Source: CAZLWA01 sp964563165
GTDB taxonomy: Bacteria; CLD3; SB21
Length of the DNA stretch: 64,000 bases
Direction of reading: 5' to 3'
NCBI GenBank assembly: GCA_964563165.1
Contig: CAZLWA010000097.1
Location: 1-64,000, forward strand
The notes below the pieces were generated by a model. The model ran no database searches, was not told the origin of the DNA, and worked only from the letters and a program-made list of their open reading frames with translations. A program made the position numbers and the translations under genes. Positions 34,333 through 43,978 of this stretch are shown here, one piece after another (the first letter of the stretch is position 1; each line of letters opens with the position of its first letter).

Positions 34333-35217
34333 ATGTTAAGAAATAATTCTAATATTTTACTCCTGTTCATATCGCTGATGATTTGGATCATCTCCTGCCC
34401 GAGTGAGACGGGGCCGCCGGACGTGCTTCCCGCGGGCGTTAAGATCAAGCCCCACGGGAATGACACGCTGCGCAGCGAAACCGGCATTCAAGCCGATGCG
34501 AACACGAACGGGATACGGATTGAATGGTCCCCGATCTACGAAAGCGAGAATATTATCACGGAATACAGGATTTTCCGTTCCGTCAGCTTCGACTCGGCTT
34601 TTAAACAAATCGGCAATATTGCGGTATTGGCCAATCTTGATGACAGTTCATTTGTGGATCCCTCCCAGGGCGGCACGGTAGGACAGGACAGCGCGTATTT
34701 GTATTACGTGATCGCAGTAGATTCGCGTGACAATGAAAGCGACACGTCGGAATATTTTAAGCCGCTCAACAGATCGGATTTCATCCAGTCATTTCAATTG
34801 AGCGAGAAAAGTAATCCAATCCACCCGGCTTCGTCCGACACGGGCATAACCGGAAAGCCTGTATTTTCCTGGTGTGTCAGTATCGGCGGACTACCGATAC
34901 GTTACATCGTGCGGGTCGGCGTCCGCTTTGGCAATGTTTATCAAACCATTTGGATGGCTCAAAAGGCACCAGATAATTATGACGGCTGTCAATCGCCCCC
35001 TACAACCGATCATCTCACGTTTCATAATTTTTCTTACACTCTTCCCGACACGCTTGATGCATCGGGCGACGTCAGGGTTTTCAGAGATTTCGACTCAAGC
35101 TATATGAATGGCAGCCGATTGAATAAGGGCAGCTACTATTGGAGAGTGGATTGCGATAAAGGACAAAATTACAAATCCAAATCGGCGTGGACGCTGTTTA
35201 CCGTTACCAGAGATTGA
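34333..35217 (+). CDS. Fibronectin type III-like lipoprotein
   Basis: A 294-residue lipoprotein. A signal sequence ends at the lipobox (WIISC, lipidated C22). Residues 55-140 fit an FN3-like sandwich (IRIEWSPIYESENIITEYRIFRS and YYVIAVDSRDNESDTS). A second beta domain follows with SGDVRVFRDFD and SYYWRVDCDKGQNY. AAAAGGAATCGC precedes the ATG, and the gene lies 13 nt after porV, so it is the third gene of the porUV unit. It may be an accessory of the secretion complex or a surface binding protein. No named homologue is recognised. Confidence 0.75.
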   Translation: MLRNNSNILLLFISLMIWIISCPSETGPPDVLPAGVKIKPHGNDTLRSETGIQADANTNGIRIEWSPIYESENIITEYRIFRSVSFDSAFKQIGNIAVLANLDDSSFVDPSQGGTVGQDSAYLYYVIAVDSRDNESDTSEYFKPLNRSDFIQSFQLSEKSNPIHPASSDTGITGKPVFSWCVSIGGLPIRYIVRVGVRFGNVYQTIWMAQKAPDNYDGCQSPPTTDHLTFHNFSYTLPDTLDASGDVRVFRDFDSSYMNGSRLNKGSYYWRVDCDKGQNYKSKSAWTLFTVTRD

Positions 35218-35323
35218 AACGGAAGCAGGCAGCGTCTTGAGAATCAATTTGATTATTAATTTCTTAAAGGGTAATTTCTACGTAGCAATCCCATCCTGAA
35301 TACGGAAAATCATATTTAATGCC

Positions 35324-36301
35324 ATGAATATACTCGATTCCATTCGCGAGCGCGCACGCCAAAAAAAGTGCCGCATCGTATTACCGGAAGGCGAAGAGGA
35401 CCGCACGCTGCAGGCCGTTAAAATTATTCTGAGCGAGCAGATCGCCAAACCGATTCTGCTCGGCGACGCCGACAAGATCCGGAGCCGCGCGCATGAATTG
35501 AGCGTGGACTTGCCTTCCTCGGTCATAATTATCGATCCAAAGAAATCTGAAAAAGCGACCGATATGGCGAGCGAACTTTTCACGTTACGAAGAAGTAAAG
35601 GCATGACATACGAACAGGCGAAAACCGCAATGCAGACAGTCTTATACTTTGGAGCCATGATGGTGCGCCGAGGGGAATGCGAAGGCTGTGTGGGCGGTGC
35701 CGTTCATACGACGGCGGATGTTCTGCGTGCGGCCATTCATTGCGTCGGCATGACGGAAGGCATAAAAACCGTTTCAAGTATTTTCCTGATGATACTCGAG
35801 GACGGGCGCGCGGTTACCTACGGCGATTGCGCCGTCATGCCCTACCCGGACGAAAATCAGCTCGCCGACATTGCGATCGCCTCGGCTAACAGCCATCAGC
35901 AATTGACCGGCGAAGAACCTATTGTCGCGATGCTTTCTTTTTCTACGAAAGGCAGTGCGAAACACGAAGCCGTCGACAAAGTGCTCCGGGCGCTCGAAAT
36001 TGCGAAATCGAATAAACCGGATCTGAAGATTGACGGGGAATTACAATTTGATGCTGCCTTTGTGGAATCGGTCGGCCGGAGTAAGGCGCCGGGCAGTGCC
36101 GCGGCGGGAAAAGCCAATGTATTTATATTTCCAAATCTCGACGCGGGCAATATCGGTTATAAGATTACCGAGCGTATCGGCAGGGCCCGGGCGATCGGCC
36201 CGATCCTTCAAGGTCTTGCAAAACCGGTCAACGACCTGTCGCGCGGGTGCAGCCCGGAAGATATTGCAAATGTAACGGCCATTTGCTGCGTGAAAGCGTG
36301 A
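35324..36301 (+). CDS. pta: Phosphate acetyltransferase (short form)
   Basis: A single-domain Pta of 325 residues, without the DRTGG/BioD regulatory half. It interconverts acetyl-CoA and acetyl-phosphate. Typical segments are RIVLPEGEEDRTLQA at the N-terminus, GGAVHTTADVLRAA in the middle, and FPNLDAGNIGYK and KPVNDLSRGCS near the end. No ackA is adjacent. A phosphate butyryltransferase is possible but the sequence fits Pta better. Confidence 0.92.
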   Translation: MNILDSIRERARQKKCRIVLPEGEEDRTLQAVKIILSEQIAKPILLGDADKIRSRAHELSVDLPSSVIIIDPKKSEKATDMASELFTLRRSKGMTYEQAKTAMQTVLYFGAMMVRRGECEGCVGGAVHTTADVLRAAIHCVGMTEGIKTVSSIFLMILEDGRAVTYGDCAVMPYPDENQLADIAIASANSHQQLTGEEPIVAMLSFSTKGSAKHEAVDKVLRALEIAKSNKPDLKIDGELQFDAAFVESVGRSKAPGSAAAGKANVFIFPNLDAGNIGYKITERIGRARAIGPILQGLAKPVNDLSRGCSPEDIANVTAICCVKA

Positions 36302-36397
36302 CCTTATGTGTCGGAGCCTCTTTGTTCGAATTCCAAAATAAAAAATCCCCTCTTAATCAACACATTCTGAGCAGGCACGAAAGAAGTTTACTGCCCA

Positions 36398-38083
36398 TTA
36401 GTTGTCCAATCTGACATAAAATTTCCCGTTCGTAAAATTCTTGACCGTGATACTCGATACGTCTTTGGCGCTGAATGAGAACGTACCGGAGACCACGGAA
36501 TTTACAACGTCATACCGATCGACAACAACTGTGCCCGTATTCGAGGCATCGCTTTGAAACAACTGTCCTCCCGCCGGCGAGATATATGAATAAAATGATG
36601 CATAGTTGGGCGATGCGTTTAGTATGTATGTGCCTGTTCCAGTAAAATTATTCAAATACACATTAACATCATCGTACTGTGCCGAAGTGTCCGATCCCGT
36701 GTCACGATGACCACTGAAACTTAAGACGGTGGAGTACGTATAGCCGTCTGCGTCACACGCCTGCCAATTCTGGCCGTCGATCGACGCGCTCACGCTCGAA
36801 CGACCGGTCGTATCAATGCGAACGTCAAATAATTGTTTGAACTGGTTCGAGCTGGATACGAGCGGCAGGATCCCGTTGAAAGTGGGATCGGGAAAATCCG
36901 TGGAATTCCACTTCAGAAAAAGATCTTTACCGCAGTCGTTCGTAATCACACTTACTTGATAACTCGGAAACTTAGTCTTCAGGTCCTGAATGGGTGCATT
37001 GAAGAACGCCTGAAAGCTTACTGTTACGCTGTCGCCATAGTCATTAATGTCCTGGAATACCACATTGTTGCTTAATCCATTTTTCACTTTGTCAAGGGTG
37101 CTTTTGACGTCTTCTAACAGATCATTCGACACGCCGTCCGGATCTATTTTTATGATATCGTCGTCCTGGTTGTCGGTTTCACTTTGCAGGAAATTGATCG
37201 CTCCGATCATCGTGTCCATCGACGCGCTGAGGTCCGTCTTAGCCGATGCGAGCTCCTGACCTGGGTTCAAAGTAAGAAAAGAACTGCCCAGCGTTAGTGC
37301 CTGAGCTACTCCTTCGACCGTGTAGCTCGTTACGTCAAGATTATAGGCATCAAAAATTTTCAACGAAGCCCTCAGTGATAACAACGCCGCATGAAACGCC
37401 TTGATCTCTGTCATATCAAGTTCCCTGGGATCCGCATCCACATCTCCCTGCATTCTGGGTGTTACGATAAACACGAAAGTCGGATCCTGCTCGACAAACG
37501 ACAATCTCGTGATCGCATAATCTAAAGCCGGAATTAATTTCCTTTTAATGATGTCCTGAATTTCGCTTATCAACGGTGGATTGCCTATGGCCACTTTCCC
37601 GACGTTTGTAAAACGCTGAAACAATTCGTTCTTATTGCTGTGTAATCGAGGATTGATCAGCGGATTGGTTTGAATATCGAGGGGCGTTTTAATGGCCGAT
37701 CTGTGTGTTTTTCGTAACTTGCTTTTGCCGAAAACATCCGAAGTGTCCACATAATCTTTGAATTTATCGCGCGCACTTCTGACCTCGGTATCGGAATTAA
37801 GTTTCAAAATCTCCGTCAACGCCGCACCCAGGTGAGCCGATCGATTGTTCGGTACGGCCTGAATCGTCTCTTTGTAATAGTCGTTCGCCAGTCCGAAGTC
37901 CGCCCCGTCAGGCTCCAGCGGGTTATCTGAATTGATCGTCGTAAACATGGCATTTTCCAGGGCGGCTGTCGCATTGTCAATCTGATCTTTCGCCGTGTCA
38001 CCGGTACACGTAACCATCGTGACGGCGAACATTGCAGCGGCAAAACGTAATGCTGCGGATGAAAATTCTTTAGATGATCTCAT
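36398..38083 (-). CDS. Lipoprotein of unknown function with C-terminal beta domain
   Basis: A 561-residue lipoprotein with a possible lipobox ending at C26 (VTMVTC). The first half is helical and TPR-like in feel (LANDYYKETIQAVPNNRSAHLGAALTEIL). The last 110 residues are beta-rich (SYISPAGGQL, VVNSVVSGTFSFSA, TNGKFYVRLDN) and resemble small DUF6252-like domains of Bacteroidota lipoproteins; that match is from memory. GTFSF and NGKFYV are the clearest motifs. AAGGAGAG precedes the ATG by 5 nt. It lies 96 nt after an outer-membrane barrel gene on the same strand, suggesting a pair. Function unknown. Confidence 0.7.
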   Translation of the reverse strand: MRSSKEFSSAALRFAAAMFAVTMVTCTGDTAKDQIDNATAALENAMFTTINSDNPLEPDGADFGLANDYYKETIQAVPNNRSAHLGAALTEILKLNSDTEVRSARDKFKDYVDTSDVFGKSKLRKTHRSAIKTPLDIQTNPLINPRLHSNKNELFQRFTNVGKVAIGNPPLISEIQDIIKRKLIPALDYAITRLSFVEQDPTFVFIVTPRMQGDVDADPRELDMTEIKAFHAALLSLRASLKIFDAYNLDVTSYTVEGVAQALTLGSSFLTLNPGQELASAKTDLSASMDTMIGAINFLQSETDNQDDDIIKIDPDGVSNDLLEDVKSTLDKVKNGLSNNVVFQDINDYGDSVTVSFQAFFNAPIQDLKTKFPSYQVSVITNDCGKDLFLKWNSTDFPDPTFNGILPLVSSSNQFKQLFDVRIDTTGRSSVSASIDGQNWQACDADGYTYSTVLSFSGHRDTGSDTSAQYDDVNVYLNNFTGTGTYILNASPNYASFYSYISPAGGQLFQSDASNTGTVVVDRYDVVNSVVSGTFSFSAKDVSSITVKNFTNGKFYVRLDN

Positions 38084-38179
38084 CGCACTCTCCTTGCGGT
38101 TTAATTTGTTCGATATTGCGACTCATGTATGCCTGGCCTATTCCGGCTTGATACTTGCGTCTCAACATGTTGAATTATC

Positions 38180-39640
38180 TTACAAGAAATATTTCATTTG
38201 AATTTGAAAGAAATTACCGCCATCGGTTATCTTGAATTTTTCTAAACTGCGGCGGCCTCTGTCACTCGAACGTGACACTGGAATTAACTTATTAAACAGA
38301 ACGACTACATTGATCCTGGAATAATGATATTGGTAAACTATCCCGGCTGACAAAAAATTGAAAGCGATACGATTGCTGTCATTCGTAAAGTCGATGACCT
38401 GAAAAAAACTGTCCAGACGACGATCGCGATAGGTTCCGTCAATTTTTAAATTCATGAATTTAACTCTGGCGCCGAAGCTCTGCCTGGAGTTCATCTGCAT
38501 CGAACCCCCTATTTGAATGGACTGCACTCCGGCCTTTCCATCGATATCCCCATAATAAGTCGCACCAAAAAGACTTCCCACAGTAGCTGTAAACGGCCAG
38601 CTATCAACGTTCAAACCCACATGGGATTTCATAAACTGACGCTCGTAGCCGGTGAACATACTTAGCCGATTCGTGATCCGGCGTGAGACGACCATGTCAT
38701 ACTGATGATAATGAAGATTGGGTATATTGATTTTTCCATATTGCAGATCGCTTTTCTCAAGTCGGGAGACATCTTCCGCGGTCCGCCAGCAGGCGTAGGT
38801 GGACAGAGTAAATTGGTCGGTAGTCAACGAAACCGTACTAATATAAGCATTGTTTCGTGCGACGGGAATGGAGGAATACATTTCTTTGTAAGAAGCAACG
38901 GGCTGAATACGATCAAGATCCGCGTAAAATCTTATGTTCAGCCTCCGGATATAATCTGACTCCAGGAAGTATACATAATTCTTTTGTGCATAACTCATAG
39001 GCATGAAAATAGTATCATCATAATAAATAAACTTGGAATAGTCGTTGAAATGGTTTCTGCTAAATGCAAAGCCCAATCGCGAATTGAAATAATGCAGACT
39101 CACCTGAGCGCCGTAATCGGCGAAGTTCTTATTCATGGCGCTTGCCCATCCGCCTGAAATTCCAATTTCAAGGACTTCCCAGAGTTTATTGGCATAAGTC
39201 AGAGTCAGTTTGCCTCGGTCGTTAAAATACTCCATTTGATCGTCGATTCCGCCTTCGAGCTTTGACGTAGATTCGGCGAGCAACCCCCGGATAACAATTT
39301 GGCCGCTGTCCGTATTTCCAAATCGAAGCGGACGCCGGTATTCGGCGGAATAATTTTGATTGGCTACCCTTATCTTAGTGTCGTTGTATTTCCCCGTTAC
39401 TAAATGGTCGTATTGAAAATTCGTCTCGACGTACGTTTCACCGCGGTTACGCAACCCCGGGAAAGGAGGATAATAGCGATTAAGGAAAGTCTCCGATCGT
39501 GCCTTTTCATCATTCGCATAACCGCGTGACAGGATCCATCGAAAAAGGTCATCTTGGGCATGGACATGATTGAAACCAATCAGGAATGAGCTAACCACGG
39601 CAAGAATTAGCCGCGTCTTGAATTCCAGAATGGCTGTCAT
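38180..39640 (-). CDS. Outer membrane beta-barrel protein of unknown function
   Basis: A 486-residue exported protein with a signal peptide (about 1-28, ending VHAQ). Many alternating aromatic/polar strands run to the end, where KMKYFL-like and FFQIQMKYFL segments give a C-terminal aromatic as in outer membrane barrels. I recognise no named family. It precedes the unknown lipoprotein on the same strand, and the two may form an outer-membrane receptor/lipoprotein pair. Codon and base composition look like the rest of the window, giving no sign of recent transfer. Confidence 0.68.
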   Translation of the reverse strand: MTAILEFKTRLILAVVSSFLIGFNHVHAQDDLFRWILSRGYANDEKARSETFLNRYYPPFPGLRNRGETYVETNFQYDHLVTGKYNDTKIRVANQNYSAEYRRPLRFGNTDSGQIVIRGLLAESTSKLEGGIDDQMEYFNDRGKLTLTYANKLWEVLEIGISGGWASAMNKNFADYGAQVSLHYFNSRLGFAFSRNHFNDYSKFIYYDDTIFMPMSYAQKNYVYFLESDYIRRLNIRFYADLDRIQPVASYKEMYSSIPVARNNAYISTVSLTTDQFTLSTYACWRTAEDVSRLEKSDLQYGKINIPNLHYHQYDMVVSRRITNRLSMFTGYERQFMKSHVGLNVDSWPFTATVGSLFGATYYGDIDGKAGVQSIQIGGSMQMNSRQSFGARVKFMNLKIDGTYRDRRLDSFFQVIDFTNDSNRIAFNFLSAGIVYQYHYSRINVVVLFNKLIPVSRSSDRGRRSLEKFKITDGGNFFQIQMKYFL

Positions 39641-39876
39641 ACTCGATCCTAAAAAAGTAAGGCCTGATTCTACGAAAACCTCATCCCACTGTAAGCTGGA
39701 AAATTCAGAAAATCCGATTTGTCAAAGAACTTGAAATGGCAATAAGTGAAAGTGCTATTTTGTTCAACAAAAATTGGCAGGAAAAACGAAATGTTCATAC
39801 GCTCAGAGTGGTGAGGCTTAAAAAGTTACGGTACAGAATAAGGAATTCCTTGCAGAGGAAGTATATTTTTTAAAAG

Positions 39877-41865
39877 CTAAACCACGGCATTCTTGTTCAA
39901 AATCTGCATTTCGCCGGAACGCCTCTTTTCGATCATGCGTTTGACTTTATCGGCGATGCCTTGCGGATCCAATCCCACACGTTGATACAAAACGGCATTG
40001 TCGCCATGCTCTACAAAATCATCCGGCAGGCCTAAACGTTCGATACGCAGTTTGGAAAGTTTCTCTGAAAAATTCTTGTCTTTCTTCTGAGATTGATCAA
40101 TGAAACTCTCTGAATAGATTGATTCCAGTACGCCGCTGCCGAATCCGCCCGTCAGTACATTGTCCTCAGCCGTTACGATATCCTCAAAATCCCTGCAGGC
40201 TTCAAACAGCATGGTTTCATCCATCGGCTTAACGAAGCGCGCATTGACAATCCGCACCGTATATCCATCCTTCAATAATAATTTGGATGCCTTCACCGCG
40301 TGATCCACCATGGCGCCGACGGCAATGATGGCCGCATCATTCCCCTCCTGAACGATCTCCGATTTTCCGATCTTCAATTTTTCAAATTCGTCTTTAATGA
40401 CCACGCCTAATCCTGTGCCCCGCGGGAAACGCACGGCAATCGGCCCTTTGTCGTAATTCACGCCGGTATAGATCATATCCTTCAATTCGTTTTCATCTTT
40501 CGGCGCCATGATCACCATACCTTGAATGCATCGCAGATAGGACAGATCCAGCGCGCCGTGATGCGTCGGTCCGTCGGCCCCGACCAATCCCGCACGATCC
40601 ATACAAAAAAATACGGGAATTTTCTGAATCGCGACGTCATGAACGATCTGGTCGTACGCGCGCTGCAAAAAAGTGGAATAAATCGCGACAATCGGCTTGC
40701 ACCCGCTGAGAGCCAAACCCGCTGCCATCGTTACCGCGTGCTGTTCCGCAATACCTACATCGAAAAAACGTTCCGGCATTTCTTTCGCCAGATATTTCAA
40801 CCCCGTCCCATCAGCCATCGCTGCTGTAATGCCGACCACATTGGGGAATAACCGGCATATTTTCACGACGGTTTTTCCGAATACATCCGTATAATTCGGC
40901 GCCGTCTTCGCTTCCATCACCCCACCGTCGGTCTTTTTCGGAGGCGATACCGCATGAAATTTATTCGCATTGACTTTGTATTTTTCAACGTCCTGCTCTT
41001 CCAAAGGCATTCCTTTGCCTTTTTTGGTAAGCGTATGAATGAGAATCGGTCCTCTGAGATTTTTTACATCATGGAGCAACTTGATCAGGCGCGGCAGATC
41101 ATGTCCGTCCACCGGCCCAAAATAGCGGAACCCCAGGCTTTCGAAAAAGTGGCCCGGAACCAAAATAGATTTCACGCCCTCATCCAGCTTAGCCAGGCCG
41201 TGACGGACTTTATCACCGATTTCGCTGAATTTGCCGAGTGTTTTCCAAATTTCATCTTTGACTTTATTGTATAAGGGCATCGAGATCAGATCGGTGAGAT
41301 AATTCGAAAGCGCGCCGACATTGCTCGAAATAGACATCATGTTGTCGTTGAGGACAACGATGATATCCGTTTTCAGAGATCCCGCATTATTCATCGCTTC
41401 AAATGCCATGCCGCCGGTTAAGGCGCCGTCGCCGATCACCGAAACGACCTTATAATTTTTCTTCAACCGATCCCGTGCAACGGCCATGCCCACTCCCGCA
41501 GAAATCGAAGTACTCGCGTGCCCGGCGCCGAACGCATCGTATTCACTTTCAGCCAGCTTGCAAAAACCGCTGATGCCGTCGGTTTGTCGAATCGTGTGAA
41601 AACGATCCTTCCGCCCGGTCAGGAGTTTGTGGACGTAGGCCTGATGCCCTACATCCCAGATAATTTTATCCTTGGGTGCGTCAAACACGTGATGCAATGC
41701 TACGGTAATTTCCACTACCCCGAGACTGGGCGCCAGATGGCCGCCCACCCGGGAGATCTCATCGATGACGTGCCGGCGTAACTCTTCTGTCAGCTGAACC
41801 AGGTCTTCCGTTGAAAGATTCTTGATATCTTTAGGGAAATTTACCTGATCAAATATTTTTCCCAT
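39877..41865 (-). CDS. dxs: 1-deoxy-D-xylulose-5-phosphate synthase
   Basis: A 662-residue thiamine-diphosphate enzyme that joins pyruvate and glyceraldehyde 3-phosphate in the first step of the MEP isoprenoid pathway. GHLAPSLGVVEITVALHHVF, the thiamine-diphosphate motif GDGALTGGMAFEAMNNAG, and DRAGLVGADGPTHHG in the pyrimidine domain are all present. The transketolase C-terminal domain ends near the C-terminus. Another MEP gene, ispF, is 1.6 kb away at 43437. Upstream (41866-42158) there is no gene. Confidence 0.96.
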   Translation of the reverse strand: MGKIFDQVNFPKDIKNLSTEDLVQLTEELRRHVIDEISRVGGHLAPSLGVVEITVALHHVFDAPKDKIIWDVGHQAYVHKLLTGRKDRFHTIRQTDGISGFCKLAESEYDAFGAGHASTSISAGVGMAVARDRLKKNYKVVSVIGDGALTGGMAFEAMNNAGSLKTDIIVVLNDNMMSISSNVGALSNYLTDLISMPLYNKVKDEIWKTLGKFSEIGDKVRHGLAKLDEGVKSILVPGHFFESLGFRYFGPVDGHDLPRLIKLLHDVKNLRGPILIHTLTKKGKGMPLEEQDVEKYKVNANKFHAVSPPKKTDGGVMEAKTAPNYTDVFGKTVVKICRLFPNVVGITAAMADGTGLKYLAKEMPERFFDVGIAEQHAVTMAAGLALSGCKPIVAIYSTFLQRAYDQIVHDVAIQKIPVFFCMDRAGLVGADGPTHHGALDLSYLRCIQGMVIMAPKDENELKDMIYTGVNYDKGPIAVRFPRGTGLGVVIKDEFEKLKIGKSEIVQEGNDAAIIAVGAMVDHAVKASKLLLKDGYTVRIVNARFVKPMDETMLFEACRDFEDIVTAEDNVLTGGFGSGVLESIYSESFIDQSQKKDKNFSEKLSKLRIERLGLPDDFVEHGDNAVLYQRVGLDPQGIADKVKRMIEKRRSGEMQILNKNAVV

Positions 41866-41978
41866 CCGCTTTTCTCACTCCGGGATCATTCACGCAATTT
41901 TAACAAATTATTTGCTAAGGTAATCATTTCACAATGAGTAGTCAATGAAAATCCTATCCCGTTCTCAACGGCCAGCCG

Positions 41979-42019
41979 GCTGTTTTACCGTGCCTGCGGT
42001 GAGTTCCTGCTAAAACAGC
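41979..42019. repeat. Hairpin in the dxs-glgC divergent gap
   Basis: GCTGTTTTA (41979-41987) pairs with TAAAACAGC (42011-42019), and a small CCG/CGG stem nests inside. No U tract follows on either strand. It could be a regulatory RNA structure or a repeat relic. The rest of this 290-nt gap shows nothing supportable. Confidence 0.4.
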
Positions 42020-42158
42020 TGCCGCATCCGATGGGACATATTGGACCTCAACTCCGATCGGCCGGAATGAAATTTATTGCCTGTCTAATTCTCTTTCCTT
42101 ACATTCATTAATCAAACCGCACGTGGAATTTTGAGAATTCCCCATTCCGGAGATTGCT

Positions 42159-43403
42159 ATGACGCCGATTTCTTCAACCCTGTTTCGGAAGACGATCTCG
42201 ATCATTCTTGCCGGTGGGCAAGGCGAACGCCTGTATCCGCTTACGAAGGACCGTTCGAAGCCGGCCGTTCCGTTTGGCGGAAAATACCGTATCATTGATT
42301 TTACCCTGTCGAACGTAATCAATTCGGGTTTTCGTAAGCTCTATTTGATCACGCAATATAAATCGCAGTCTTTGGATACGCATATTCGTGAAGGCTGGAG
42401 TTTTCTGAACGGTGAACTCGGTGAGTTTATCTATTCCGTTCCGCCGCAGTTTCGCACGGCTAATCACTGGTATCAAGGTACGGCCGACGCCGTGTTTCAA
42501 AATCTCCATCTCCTGCAGGATGAGAAACCGGACTACATTATCATACTCTCCGGCGACCATATCTACAAAATGGACTATTTGAAAATGCTTCAATACCACA
42601 TCGCGCAGAATGCGGATTTGACGGTCTCCGGAATTGAAATCGAAAAATCCCTGGCGCATCAATTCGGGGTCATGGTCGTGGATAAGGATAATCGCGTGGT
42701 CGAATTTCAGGAGAAACCCAAGGAACCCACGCCGCTCCCCCATAAAGAAGACCATTGTTATGTCAATATGGGCATCTATATCTTCAGCGCCGAATCGCTG
42801 GCGCGCGTGCTGGTGGATGACGCAAAGAAAAAGGAATCGCACCACGATTTCGGAAAAAACGTAATTCCGAGCATGCTCAAGGAGTTCAAGGTTTTTGCTT
42901 ACAACTTCGAGGATGAAAATAAAACGGCGCAGCCTTACTGGCGCGACATCGGGACGCTGGACAGTTATTATGATGCCAGTATGGATTTGGTTTCCGTGTC
43001 GCCGGTTTTTAATTTGTATGACATTGATTGGCCGATTCGAACGTATCAGGGACAACATCCGCCGGCAAAAAATGTTTTTGCGGAAACGATTGAAAACGGC
43101 CGAATGGGGGTCGCGGTGGATTCCATTGTTTCCGGCGGATGCATTATCAGCGGCGGGAAAGTCGTTCGGTCGTTACTGTCGCCCAATGTACGCGTTCACA
43201 GTTATTCCCATGTTGAGGAATCCATTCTCTTCAACAACGTCAGCGTCGGCCGTCATGCGAAAATTAAGAAAGCTCTGATTGACAAAAATGTGATCATACC
43301 GGAAAATTACGAGATCGGATATAACGCGGAGGAAGACAAGAAGAAATTCTTTGTAACGCCTTCTGGCATCGTCGTCGTCGCGAAAAATACAAGACTGCTG
43401 TAA
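42159..43403 (+). CDS. glgC: Glucose-1-phosphate adenylyltransferase
   Basis: An ADP-glucose pyrophosphorylase of 414 residues, the first committed step of glycogen synthesis. The nucleotide loop ILAGGQGERLYPLT is near residues 17-30. KPAVPFGGKYRIIDFTLSN, the catalytic WYQGTADAV, and a C-terminal left-handed beta-helix (SGGCIISGGKVVRSLLSPNV) are typical. GGAG lies about 7 nt before the ATG. No glycogen synthase is adjacent. It stands alone on the plus strand, convergent with ispF. Confidence 0.95.
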   Translation: MTPISSTLFRKTISIILAGGQGERLYPLTKDRSKPAVPFGGKYRIIDFTLSNVINSGFRKLYLITQYKSQSLDTHIREGWSFLNGELGEFIYSVPPQFRTANHWYQGTADAVFQNLHLLQDEKPDYIIILSGDHIYKMDYLKMLQYHIAQNADLTVSGIEIEKSLAHQFGVMVVDKDNRVVEFQEKPKEPTPLPHKEDHCYVNMGIYIFSAESLARVLVDDAKKKESHHDFGKNVIPSMLKEFKVFAYNFEDENKTAQPYWRDIGTLDSYYDASMDLVSVSPVFNLYDIDWPIRTYQGQHPPAKNVFAETIENGRMGVAVDSIVSGGCIISGGKVVRSLLSPNVRVHSYSHVEESILFNNVSVGRHAKIKKALIDKNVIIPENYEIGYNAEEDKKKFFVTPSGIVVVAKNTRLL

Positions 43404-43436
43404 GAAACTTAGTAGCTTTTCAAGACCTCCACGGCA

Positions 43437-43916
43437 TCAGGGTCCGGCCAACAAGACTACTGCGTGTGCAGCCACGCCCTCGCCGGTCCCGACAAATCCC
43501 AGCCCTTCCGACGTTGTCGCTTTAACGGATACGGCTCCCGCGGAGACCCCGAGCGCGGCCGAAATATTTTGTTTCATCGCATCTACGTACGACGCAATTT
43601 TAGGTTCCTGCAGAACCAGCGTGGAATCTATATTCACCACCCGGTATTGCTTCGATTGAATGAGAACGTTTACATGGGACAGCAACGTCAGGCTGGAGAT
43701 ATTTTTGAATTTCGGATCGGTATCCGGAAAATGCTTCCCGATGTCGCCCAGGGCCAATGCGCCGAGCATAGCGTCACAGATCGCATGTAGAAGCACATCC
43801 GCATCGGAATGGCCGAGAATGCCTTTCTTGAACGGAATTTCCACGCCGCCAAGGATCATTTTCCGCCCTTCCGCCAAGCGGTGCACATCGTAACCATATC
43901 CGATTCGAAAATTCAT
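43437..43916 (-). CDS. ispF: 2-C-methyl-D-erythritol 2,4-cyclodiphosphate synthase
   Basis: A 159-residue enzyme of the MEP pathway. The N-terminus RIGYGYDVHRL carries the metal ligands D and H, GVEIPFKKGILGHSDADVLLHAICDAMLGA is the family signature and KATTSEGLGFVGTGEGV is near the C-terminus. It cyclises CDP-methylerythritol phosphate with loss of CMP. Size is normal. It is not fused to or adjacent to ispD. Confidence 0.96.
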   Translation of the reverse strand: MNFRIGYGYDVHRLAEGRKMILGGVEIPFKKGILGHSDADVLLHAICDAMLGALALGDIGKHFPDTDPKFKNISSLTLLSHVNVLIQSKQYRVVNIDSTLVLQEPKIASYVDAMKQNISAALGVSAGAVSVKATTSEGLGFVGTGEGVAAHAVVLLAGP

Positions 43917-43978
43917 AAAACCATCCGGCCTTCTTTAGTTAGAGTATGGGGTCAGATATTCACATCCGTGCACCGGGA

